A stretch of DNA of 64,000 nucleotides, from positions 11,490,501 to 11,554,500 of the forward strand of contig NC_053042.1 in NCBI RefSeq assembly GCF_003473485.1. Reading direction: 5' to 3'. The notes beneath the pieces are model-generated. The model ran no database searches, was not told where the DNA came from, and saw only the letters and a list, made by a program, of their open reading frames with translations. The position numbers and the translations under genes are program-made. Shown in pieces: positions 24,353 to 35,028 of the stretch; positions within the stretch are counted from its first letter, which is position 1; the number at the start of each line of letters is the position of its first letter. The DNA comes from Medicago truncatula (taxonomy: Eukaryota > Streptophyta > Magnoliopsida > Fabales > Fabaceae).

Positions 24353-26376
24353 TGTAACACCCCGTTACCCAAAAGGAATAAAATAGCATATAAACATCAG
24401 AGTATTACACCAAACGGGCATGCTACATCGCAACATCGAAATTCTTAAATAGAAAATAAAACTATTTAATTCAACAACAGTCAAAACTTCAAATTAATGC
24501 AGCGGAACGTTTTGCATTTTCAATAGCAACAACAATATTTTAATCTCCAACAACATCTTGGCATTAAGCCTAAACAACAAAAGTTAGCCAATGAAAGGGC
24601 ACATCAACAAGTTCCAAAATTTGATACATGGAAGGGAAAACAACAATGAAATAATAAAATGACTCCCAACCCACGTATCAGAGCCCTAGACACGACTCTT
24701 GAACCACCACCGACTACTCAGGATCACCTGCAAGTTACCCATAGGAAGGGCAACATTTTCAAGCAGAAGGGGTGAGATTCACAACAATAAATATAGATAT
24801 TAAAATCATTAATGAATCTAACACCCTATATCTTCAACATGTACACTTGCAAATCTTATAATTATTCACAATCACAACAACATCATCATAATCATCCACT
24901 TAACAAGTAGTATACAATGTATATAATATCATCAACATCAACAATACACCAAGACCACAATGAATACACATATATAAGAATGTATATCAAACATCAACAT
25001 CATCATTACATCAAGACTCATGCAAATGACATGACCACTGCTAAGACACCATCTTAGACTTCTTAATGAGATGCAATTATGCATGTGGTACCAATCAGGA
25101 CCGAGGTCCTCACCGCTTTTGAATGGTTAAAGCATTCATCAGGACCGAAGCCCTCACCGCTGTTGAGCAACTAGTACTCCAGGACCGAAGCCCTCACCGC
25201 TGTTTTATGCATATGCAATGGACCTACTTGTGTATATCTACATACAACTGACCATGCAATGCAACTCCATGTGACTCCACTTAATCGACAAGTATGATTA
25301 ATAATTAAAACATACAATGCATTCCTCATCATCAATCAACATCCAACAGAGATTCAACCATTCAGAATGATGCACAATTAATTATAATTATGCTTAAACA
25401 ACAACACTCGAACCTCATTAATCAAGCAAGCAAAACTGCACTCAAAACTGCACTAGCTCGCCTCGCGAGCACATCTGCTCGCCATGGCGAGTTCACAAAA
25501 ACACTAGCTCGCCATGGCGAGTTCAAGGCGAACTCGAGGCGAGTGAAAATCAGGTGCACTCGGGAAAAAGTGACATTTTCTCACTCCAACTCCAATTCTA
25601 AGTTCCCTATTCATCTTTTTAACCTAAAACTTTCACCAATCATCATTAAAATCATCTAGGTACCTTAAACCATCCCCAAAACATCTTATAACAACTTTTC
25701 AAAAATCAAGTGTTAATCTGGGCTACTCGCCATGGCGAGTTGGATTGCTCGCGAGGCGAGCGATGAAGTTGCTCACTCCCCAAATCAGTTTACAGATGCA
25801 AATTAACTTTCTGTATGCACTTAGAACCTATTTCTAACATCAAATTCATGCTTACAACTCCAAAAACTACAACTTCAACATAAAACCCAAAATCCCCAAT
25901 TTTTACCAAAACCTGTTAAACTCGAAATCAGACTTTAAATTCTATACTATTGAAGTAAACCCCACCCTTACCTTAGAAATTGAAGAAGAAATGCACAGCA
26001 ATGCTCAGCCCTTGGTTCTCTCTTGCTCTTGGCTTTCTCTTGTTTTCTCCCAAAAACTGCTTCTACGTAAAACTACTCTAACTTCTTTGTATTAACCTCC
26101 CACTAAAATGTAACTCCCTTTAATTATACTTAACTCCCCATAACTTCTAATAACTCCTATTATTTCCCAAACTCCAAAATAATTACCATTTCATACTTAT
26201 TTTAATTATTATTAAATAAACCATATACTAAATTAATACACCACATAAAACATCCAACAATCACATATATACAAATATATGCATATACTCCACATAAACC
26301 ACCAAACATCATATATAATAATATATATACATACTCCACATAATAAAATAATTAAATAAATAACTAGGGCGTTACA
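24353..26376 (-). repeat. 5' LTR of the Ty3/gypsy element
   Basis: 2,024 bp, same length as the 3' LTR and apparently identical at the places compared (start, middle 24828-25020, end). The three-unit CAGGACCGA tandem repeat lies at about 25095-25204. Confidence 0.95.
25454..25764. repeat. Palindromic GCGAG modules in the 5' LTR
   Basis: Copies of CTCGCCATGGCGAG and CTCGCGAGGCGAGC in the same two clusters as in the 3' LTR. Confidence 0.85.
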
Positions 26377-27033
26377 GGTGAGAGAGAGTATGAAAAGAGA
26401 GAAATAGATGAGAAATAGAGTAGATTTGATGGGTTGCTTGGTAGAAGAGAAAGGAGAGAAATAGAAGAGAGAGAAGTGTGTTTAATTTTAAAAAGACAAA
26501 AATATCCTTGCATTTAAATTTGATTGATTTTTTTTTTCAAGTTTATTTTGTCTTTTAATATAATTTAGTTATTAATTTACATAATTAATTTTATTATTAT
26601 TTTAGTAAGTAAATTAATTAAAACATACCACTTGATAATAGTATATACCATTCACGTATTAGCCTGCTATCAAGAAAAACAATGCACCAGCTTTGAAAAT
26701 TAGGGGAGGACGGTTTTGGAATTAAACACCTTAAGCCACTTTCTTCCCACAAGTGAAGAGAAATAAAAAGTAGGTGGAGTCCATGAAATATAATCTCTCT
26801 TCACTAACTCTCTGATGCTCCAAACAAGAGAAAAGTCATCTCTCTTCACACTTTCTCTCTCGACAATCTCTCTCACCTATCTCTTGCCTTCCAAACACAG
26901 TGCAAGTTAGAACAGTAAAAAGGGACTCAACTTCCTCTAGAAAAGACCTAAGAGCAAGATCAAAAGACTTAAGAGCAAGATCAAAAATAAAACGGTGTAA
27001 TATTCTTGACTAGTTTGATAAAACTGTGCAACA

Positions 27034-30000
27034 ATGTCTGTTCTCAGCGCTCTCAGATCATCAAAACTCATCACATGGAAACCCGTAACTCACTCTCCTC
27101 TTATACCCTGTTTGGTTTATTTCAAATGTTCCACTATCCAAAATCACACAAACTTCAAATAGTTTAATTGAAACCAAACAAAAACAGATTATCTCGCTCT
27201 ATTTGTGCAGACGGGGAAGCTTCAACAGACCCTAGGAGGAAGCGTGGAGCGGAAGGGAATCTCGTTGCATTCGGGGAAGGTATCGACGGTGAGATTGTGT
27301 CCAGGATTTGCAGGTCAAGGAAGGTGGTTTGAGTTTAGGAACAGTTTAGTTCCTGCTTCTGTTGAATTTGCTCAGGTTTCGCCACTTTGTACTACTTTGT
27401 GTAAAGATGGGGTGAGGATTAGGACTGTTGAGCATTTGCTTTCTGCATTGGAAGGTTTTGGGGTTGATAATTGTAGGATTCAGATTGAAAATTTGGATGA
27501 TCAAGGTGATGATGCTGAGGTAAGAAGATTGGTGAATGGTATAAAAATGAAAAATTACTTGTTTTTTTATGAGTAGAATGTATTAATATGTGCCTGTTTT
27601 TATTGACTTAATTGAGCGTATTTATTCACTGGTGTACGCATTTGTGAGACTGTTGGAGAGAGTTTATGGAAAAACTTATGACTGTTTTCTTCGTATTTAC
27701 TAGTTTAAACACTTGTGAGACTGTTCGAGAGAAGTTAGGGCATGTTCATATGTTGTTTTTCAGTTATTTCCATAAGCTCTATAGGATAGCTTAAGAAAAC
27801 AGTTTGTATGAAAACAACTTGATTTATTCTCTCTTTATACATAGAGAATATAAGGATGACTTGATGATTAAAGTGGGGGAGTTAAAGAGTGGAGTGATTA
27901 GGAGGTCAAGAGTTTGATTCCCACTCTGAACATAAAAACTAATACTAACATTTGCTATTTAAAAAAAAATGCAAACTTGGTCTTATATGTTAAAGAGTCC
28001 CATGTCGGTTGAGAAATGACCTGAATAAGTGTTTATAAGTGCGGGCAATCCTCACCTAGTTTTGTGAGGTTGTGTTAGGCCCATCCACAATTTCTAAGAT
28101 GGTATCAGAGCCTCCTGCTATCAGGTTTTCGCTATCTGGCCACCCACTATTTATATCCACGCACCAAGTCTAATAGTGTTGGGCATGATGGGGGTGTTAA
28201 AGAGTCCCACATCGGTTGAGAGATGGTTTGAATAAGTGTTTATAAGCAGGGGCAATGCTCACCCCACAATCCGGTTTTGTGAGGTTGTGTTAGGCCCATC
28301 AACAATTTCTAAGCTTATACATAAACACGTATAGGATAGGCATGTAATTAAGTCACTTATTGACCTATGCCACATATTATAAACTCCTTTTACAGTTTTC
28401 ACATATACTACCTACTTAGAAAAGTAGACATTATATTTACTGTGTCCATTTTGTGTATGGATATTCTTAAAATACTCTTTTGTACATGTAACAGTTAGTT
28501 ATGATTCTAATTAATCTCATGCTGAATTTGTAATTTATTGCTGAAACCAACAAAATATCCAAATACCCACATCCTGATTTTTGCAAGGTTTTGGTGTGCA
28601 AATATGATAAGTGGCACTTTTGCGTAAACTGTTTTTAAGCATTTATTTATTCAATAAGTTGTTGAAATAAGTTAAAAACAACTAACGGACATGTTGTAAG
28701 TTATTTTTGTAAAAATATAAGTGTTTATGCCATGATATCTTTAATAAACCCAAATAAGTTCTAAATAAACTCTTCCAAACACCTTCATAATATACGAGAA
28801 AAGGCCTTAGTAGTTTACCACAAACCTCTAATAAGGACAGTACAGCTTGTATTTTCAATTTTCATATCCACTCTCCTAGGCTCTGTTTCATCAAAATAAA
28901 GATAGCATTTGCAATTTCGTGGAAAGAAAATAATCCGTGATTAGATTTTCTTGCCGTCCCTTACATTTAGTTCTTGAAATAAATAGTGTTATTTTCCTTA
29001 ATTTCTGGTACAGATTCCTATATTTGATGGGTCGGCGAGGGAATGGGTGGCTGCCTTGGAAGAAGTTGGTTTAGAGATAGCAACTGATGCTGATGGGAAA
29101 AGCTGTGAGAAAATAGCTCCACATGTGAATGAACCGGTACATGTTTGGAGGAATGATTCTTTTGTTGCTGCATTTCCTTCAGAAATGGTTCGAGTAACTT
29201 ATGGCATAAACTTTCCACAGGTAAGGATAGGTTGATACATTAGATTGAGAATATTGATCAAGATTTTTCTTAGCATATGCCATTAAAATATTTCAATGTA
29301 CTTTATGTTTTCTTCATTACACTATCGTTACTGGACATTTATTATAATTGAAAAGTTTTGCTTGCTTTTCTCTGATTACTCTATAGATTTTTATGTGTTA
29401 CCCAATTTTCTAAGTTTGAAAGAATATAACTTTCATGCTTTCAAAGGAGACTGTACTTAATGCGAATTCTTCGTGGGAAATAGACCACAAGCTGCCACTT
29501 GAGTTGAGGAAATCCTCATCTGTGTTCGAAAGTGTCAAACTTAAAGCTTCCAACGACAAGAACAAAAACTAAAACCTTTTCCCATCAGGTGGGATTAACC
29601 ACATAAATCAAAAGATGCCATTGTATTATTGCAAAAACTAATCCTCACTTAAAGCTGCCTAAGGAAAATAAAAATGAAATCGGAAACCAAATATGGTTTA
29701 TTCTAGTATGTATAGCAATTTGAAGATTGTTTATTGGACTAATTAGTATTGCAAAGTTGTTTTTATCTTTCCCAGATGATGTGTTTCCAAGAACATCAAA
29801 TTTACTAGTTTTGGGCATTTTTAGTGACATTTTTTTATAAAAACTAATGTGCCAATAATTTTGCCCTAGAATTGATAATGCAATTGAATATGATAAGTTT
29901 TATCCGCATCATGATTACCCTTGCGTGAGAATCGGAACTTTTAACTTGTTCTGAAAGAATATTAGAGAACAAATCAGCTAAATTTTTGCATTCAAAATCT

Positions 30001-31745
30001 TTTGTTAGCAAGGTCACAACTTATAAGATGATTTGGTTTGACATTAAATAAGAAGCAAATACACCTTTCTTTTTCAGGCATCTGCAATTGGCTGCCAGTG
30101 GTTTTCTACCACCCCCTTTGATGATTTGGTTTATTCCATGCAAATAGCATTGTCCAGAACCTTCTGCATCTATGAAGAGGTTAGTTATAAAGTTAATCCA
30201 TTTGTAGTCTAGATATGGCTTGTTTCTGTTGCCAAATGTTATTTAGTGCAAAACAGAATGTTATTTTAGATGCCACATGAATTTGTTTGTAACTCTAAGT
30301 TTAACCAGATTTACAAAACCTTGCTGTATTTCACTGAGTGAGGTTGACCAAATAGATAACTGACACTAGATCAATAACCCAATTTTCAGTAAAGTTGAGT
30401 GTTGCTGAGGAACTGTTGGATCAGTCTTCAGAGCTGTAATCTATTGGTTCTGGTCATCATAACTGCAATTGTATCAATCAAATCCCTTATATGATTGATT
30501 GTCAATTTGTCATCTTTTCCCTCTCTCAGTTCTTACCTGTTGAATCTATTAGTTTAGTTGTACATGTTTGATACCATGCAACTAACATCGGATACCCTGC
30601 TTTAACTTGTAGGTTGAGCAAATGCGAAATGCTGGACTTATCAAAGGAGGTTCTCTAGAAAATGCCATCGTGTGCAGGTATTTGCTTTGCTACAAATTTG
30701 TATTATAACCGTTCCTAATGCCCAGCTATGTGTGATAGCTAGCGACCGGTTTTGATAACTTATGATACTAAAGCATAGTTAATGCAGCAACGTTGATTCA
30801 TTAGTCCCAAAATTTCATGCATGAAGTTATTTACATTTACATAAACACATATCTAAGCTTACGTCCATGAAGTTAGGTACATAAATCTAGGCAACAGATG
30901 TATAAATTAAGTCACTATTTCCTCGAAGTACGGCACTATTTGTTTGTGGTATTTATAACTCTGTGACGACTCTACAGTTTTCGTAGGCGTTTAATCTCTG
31001 ATGTAAGACATGGTTTTATGAACTCTTTGCAAGAATCAATATTAGAATCATATACCTTAATCTCAAATAAAAGATCAATAATCAATCAAGATTTTTCTAT
31101 TACTGGTCTTGTTCTGTATGTGAGAGAGGATTGGTAGTGTAAGAGTAGGAGATGAGAGAGAAGAGTTGGGCTAGAGTTAGTTGGGATTTGGAAGCAATTA
31201 GGCACTTCAAAAATTGCCTGGGTTCCTTTCTTTCGACTTTCTGTTTTTTTTTTTCATTGTAGTCACTGTAGAGAGAATCTGTTACCATTCAAATACAGAC
31301 CTTCATTTCCATTAGCACCTGAATTTTCTGTTCTATTATTCTTTTTTTAGTGATATAAAATACCATTGTATGATACTATTTAGTACTGTTTTCTTTTGCA
31401 GTGCTAGTAAAGGTTGGTTGAATCCACCTCTTCGTTTCAGTGATGAACCATGCCGTCACAAGATTTTAGATCTTATTGGTGATCTCTCGCTGTTTGCTCA
31501 GTTTGGTAATCAAGGACTCCCAGTGGCACACATAGTAGCTTACAAGGTTTTTGCCTTTGGTTCTCCTCCTTTTACTATGTATTTTAATTTCTCAGTTTGA
31601 TTTTTAATGTGTCACAAGTGCTGATGATGTATCCTGTGCAACCTGAGACGGGTATGATTTTTAAAGCAATTGACTCTTATGATATATGCAGGGGGGCCAT
31701 GCATTACATCTTGATTTGGCACGCAGACTGATGGGAATGACGTGA
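27034..31745 (+). CDS. LPXC: UDP-3-O-acyl-N-acetylglucosamine deacetylase (LpxC-type)
   Basis: Zinc deacetylase of the lipid A pathway; the plant versions are nuclear-encoded and reported to act in mitochondria. Seven exons with continuous frame: 27034-27084, 27211-27519, 29014-29220, 30078-30179, 30613-30677, 31402-31546, 31692-31745, giving 310 residues. Family residues are present: H93 in VEHLLSAL, H264 and D268 in RHKILD (with H93 the zinc ligands), and H296 in [23 protein letters not shown] near residue 27 is the usual LpxC opening. The first exon (17 residues, [17 protein letters not shown]) is basic and hydroxylated with no acidic residue, consistent with a short organelle-targeting start. 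The ATG at 27034 is the first in frame. Intron 2 carries a SINE-like sequence and a TRIM. It looks functional. Confidence 0.93.
27850..27970 (+). mobile_element. tRNA-derived SINE-like sequence in LpxC intron 2
   Basis: GACTTGATGATTAAAGTG resembles a pol III A box and GGTCAAGAGTTTGATTCCCA a B box, about 35 bases apart, followed by an A-rich tail (AAAAAAAAAT). A related tail (ACTAACATTTCTCATT plus poly-A) occurs at 60440. Target duplication not resolved. Confidence 0.5.
27988..28313 (+). mobile_element. TRIM (miniature LTR retroelement) in LpxC intron 2
   Basis: Two direct repeats of about 111-119 bp (27988-28098 and 28195-28313), each starting TGTTAAAGAGTCCCA and ending ATTTCTAAG, enclose a core of under 100 bp. 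The core begins with TGGTATCAGAGCC (28100-28112), an initiator-Met-tRNA primer site, and ends in a GGGCATGATGGGGG purine tract. CTTATA flanks both sides (27982-27987, 28314-28319). This is the layout of a TRIM; it has no coding capacity. The two repeats differ at many positions, so it is old. Confidence 0.85.
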
Positions 31746-32136
31746 AAAGTTCACATTTCCTCTGATAACCTAGAAGCTATTGCAAATTTTGGCAAATTTG
31801 TTGCTGAAGTTCAACCTTATGCTTTTGAGCTCCTGTTTGGCCATGGTGGAATGCCGAAATGCATAGACGACTTGTCATAATTTTGTTTCTCGTCATTCTC
31901 TCTTTCGGAACCATCAAAGAGGTGCAGGAGGCCGACCAAGTCCCCCTAGTATTCCTACCATTTAGTAAATATATTAGTTATAATCAGGATCAGTTATGTT
32001 TCGGTACCATTTGATAAAAAGTATTTATGTATTAGTCCAATCATTACACTCGGTAGGAATTAATAATTAAACTTCTTAATACTAATCTACAGGCCAGTGA
32101 ATTTATACAAGGAAAAATTGGGGAAAGATTTGGATT
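31746..32136. other. LpxC 3' flank
   Basis: Probable 3' UTR and downstream DNA of LpxC. No further gene seen. Confidence 0.5.
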
Positions 32137-32403
32137 GTGGAATTCCATGACCATGGAAACAGATTCCCCTCACTAATTGTGTCGTGCAGTATTGATTTTG
32201 ATTGTCAAATCTCAAATCATGGAGAGAGTTTGTATGAAGTTAGCTTGCGAAGATGTTATGTGACTCATCCCATTTCAAATCAGTGTCCAAATTGTTTACT
32301 GCATAATATGTGTGGAAATGTGTGCTGTTATCACTTTGATGACTCCTGGTTCGACATTGATGATGATGAATCCGTCCTAGACCTTGGAAAATTGGCGCAG
32401 TAA
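32137..32403 (+). pseudogene. Open frame of 88 codons, possible NLR C-terminal relic
   Basis: The product begins MEFHDHGNRFPSLIVSCS and contains a Cys-rich stretch and an acidic FDIDDDESVLDLG end. GNRFPSLIVSC and the acidic tail loosely recall the post-LRR region of legume TIR-NBS-LRR proteins, but no TIR, NB-ARC or LRR sequence lies nearby. I do not recognise it with confidence; it may be a gene fragment or chance. Confidence 0.25.
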
Positions 32404-33612
32404 CGACCAAACACTAGTATCCAGACTATATGAGAAGAAAAATTACTATATTTCTAAGGGTAAATTATGTGGGAATTCTCAATTGAAACAATTACATTTG
32501 GCCAGACACTAGAGACTCCCCTAATTTCTTAAAATGTAAGCTAACATGTCCATCAGATAAAGTTCAGAATCTGTGAATAACCACTTCCACCATAGACGTA
32601 ACAATGAAGTTTTAATAAAGACTTGCTCAAGTTGAAATTGATAAAAAGACAATTTTACAATGTACGCGTTTCTTAACTTAATTTAAAGTTTTAGATTTGT
32701 CTTTGGTCCTTTTCTTTCAAGTTGTTCCTATAAGTATTGAGATGCTAATATATTGGATTTTTTTTGTATTTTAGTTAGTTCCTTAGATATTAAAAAGTTA
32801 ATAATCGTCGTACATGAAAAATGAACAAAAAGCCAACTATAACTTTTTTTGTTAGCTCTTTAAAAAAAAAAATCTTTTTTTGTTAGCCAACTATTTTTCC
32901 CCTCGAAAAGCCAACTATATTTATGTATTAAATACTTAAAAGGATCAATTTGAATAAAAAATATAAAAGATTTTTAAAAAAGGAAGATAAAAGATGAGTC
33001 TAAATTTTAAAATAAAGTCAAAGGATCTCTAGATTAATTTTTCCTAAAACTTTAATATATTATTAGATATTAGATTAATAGTTGCAATGGGAGATATAAT
33101 TTTTTTATATAAGATCAAAATTTAGATGAATTGAGTTTTAAAGTCTTCTTAAAATTTTTAAAACGCCTCAAATATTCAAATAATATTTAAAGAGATACTT
33201 ATTCATCGAATAAATTATCAAATTGACGAATTTGATTCCAAATTTCAATTGAGATATTTATGAGATCCGGGTAAAATCATTACCAACTAAACTAATGTGT
33301 TGAAGAATGACGGTGGCTGGGATGTGAAAAAAGGACTTGGTGATAATGATGGAGAATGTTCTTCACACGTTTTGGGATTGAATAAATGTAAAATCTATTC
33401 CTCACTTTGTCTGATCGTACAAAACAAGGGCAGGGGCATAAATGTAAAAACAGTGACAAACAAATGAAACAAATGACAAGAGACAATAATAGCAAAATAT
33501 GTTTGTTTAACAAAACTGACTTATACCTAAATTCTTTTAGATGAAATGGAACATGTCTGTTTTAACTTAACCAAAGTCGTGGTTCGAATTTAATATTGAG
33601 CATGCAGCAGCG
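32404..33612. other. Intergenic AT-rich DNA
   Basis: No gene or clear repeat. TGGTTCGAATTT at about 33581 resembles a pol III B box (SINE type) but no A box is convincing. Confidence 0.4.
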
Positions 33613-33806
33613 TTAAAACTCTTGAGGAGAATTTGTTGCCCATTTGGGTTCCACAGTGCTCTAGAGATTAGTTGCGCGTCTTAAAACTCTTAAGGAGAGT
33701 TTGCCGTCCATTTGAGTTCCACAATGCTCGAAAAATTAGTTGTGCACCTTCAAACTCTTTGCTGCCCATTTAGATTCCACAATACTCGAGATATTAGTTG
33801 CTCACG
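33613..33806. repeat. Three-copy tandem repeat, unit about 68 bp
   Basis: Units start at 33613, 33681 and 33749 with TTAAAACTCT or TTCAAACTCT and share CCATTT(G/A)(G/A)(G/A)TTCCACA and ATTAGTTG. The third unit lacks about ten bases. Non-coding. Confidence 0.85.
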
Positions 33807-35028
33807 AAAGATACTCAGTTTACACAAAATAAAACACATTTCTGCCTAAAAAAAGAGAAAGGAGGGAAACTGAATATATTTCAAAACACAAAAATGAACT
33901 AAAAATGTACATTTGATTAGTTGTAAATGGTAATGCTTGTGCAATCAGATATACGTTTACATAACCATCAACAACTGATAGTTTGCGATTGTAGAGATTA
34001 ATTTCATTATGATTTCATTTAATTGATGGTTTGTTCGAACCTACGGTCTTCTAAGTTCCAACCTTCTAATAAGTTTTTTAATAACTAGTCCCCTATTATG
34101 AAAACAAATAATAAGACAACCAGGCTTGAGAAGAATCAAATCAAGTTGTCAATACTTAAAAACAATTAACAAATCAACATTGTTTATATACAATTGCTGT
34201 TATTTTGGATTGAATTGAATTGGTTCCGTTTAAACAATAAAAACTAAAAAGGTTTTATTAACAAGTGTCTCAGAAACACTTTTTAAAAATTTTAAATCGA
34301 GAAATAATTACTTAATAAAGTTAGAAATTTCAATTTCTAAAGTATTGAATATACACATTTTATAAAAAATTTAATTTGAGTTTCTTAAGAAGTGCCTTGA
34401 AGATATTCGTTAGCATTTTCTAAATTAAATTAACTCATTTCATCCGAGTGTATGTTTAGTTCTACCAATCATTTGAATTTGATTATTTTGGAGACTTCTC
34501 CTACCCAGCTTTAAAAGCTCATGTTTGATGATATTTTCGGAGCTTGCATGTCTAAGAATGTCCGATTAATTTCGTAGTTTCTTTTGTCTTGAGCTTTGCC
34601 ATCTTTTTGTACCAAATTTTTTTTTGAATTCAATATAAAAAGATAGTAGAATGAATTATTCAATTCAATTATACTATTTTTTTTAAGCACTACCAAAAAA
34701 TACTATTTTTTTAACGGTTGCAACTGTATAGTGTATGTTAAATTGATTTGAATGAATTGATGAACACGTAAGTAACATATCTATGAAGATCATAAATTAG
34801 TTTCTTAATTAACCTATCAGTTATCACCACATTCAACAACTATTATTTTTCCTTCGCATCCACCTTTCAACGCCATTCCCTTCCCTTCTTAAATAAATAA
34901 TCACTTATTCCTTTCTCAGTTTTCTTTCATCTCTTCACTAACAAGTAAAAACGCGCGCGCGTTTCATTAATCACTTTTCTTTTCAATTTCAATTATGCAA
35001 ACGCGCGTTTTCTCTCTCTAGCTCAACC
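33807..35028. other. RIE1-like upstream region
   Basis: AT-rich intergenic DNA followed by the probable promoter and leader of the RING gene. ACGCGCGCGCGTTTC (34951-34965) and a CT-rich tract (TTTTCTCTCTCTAGCTC, about 35008-35024) sit just before the ATG. Nothing else recognised. Confidence 0.45.

Larger units (their letters stand above)
19084..26376 (-). mobile_element. Ty3/gypsy LTR retrotransposon (chromovirus/Tekay-like), young but broken
   Basis: The element reads on the minus strand: 5' LTR 24353-26376, internal region 21108-24352, 3' LTR 19084-21107. Both LTRs are 2,024 bp, run TGTAAC...GTTACA, and I saw no difference in the stretches compared, so the insertion looks young. The primer-binding site matches initiator methionine tRNA. 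Pol parts in family order are a protease remnant, reverse transcriptase, RNase H and integrase with a chromovirus-type C-terminal region. The internal region is short (about 3.2 kb) and no gag is recognisable; the copy is broken, with about one clear break in the visible frame besides the missing parts. No target duplication is seen at the outer ends. Confidence 0.93.
19038..26906. mobile_element. Second Tourist-like element, interrupted by the Ty3/gypsy insertion
   Basis: The left part 19038-19083 (AGGGTGTGTTTGG, then GAGAAG-rich) and right part 26377-26906 (GTGAGAGAGAGTATG... to CCAAACACAGTGCAAG) together look like one element flanked by TTA (19035-19037 and 26907-26909). The same GAGA-rich, CCAAACAC-ended layout is seen at 13117. 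The inverted ends match only over about eight core bases, so exact termini are uncertain. Confidence 0.6.

Noticed and set aside
28100-28112. TGGTATCAGAGCC as part of a tRNA gene
   Set aside because: It has no cloverleaf around it and sits exactly after an LTR-like repeat, so it is a primer-binding site.
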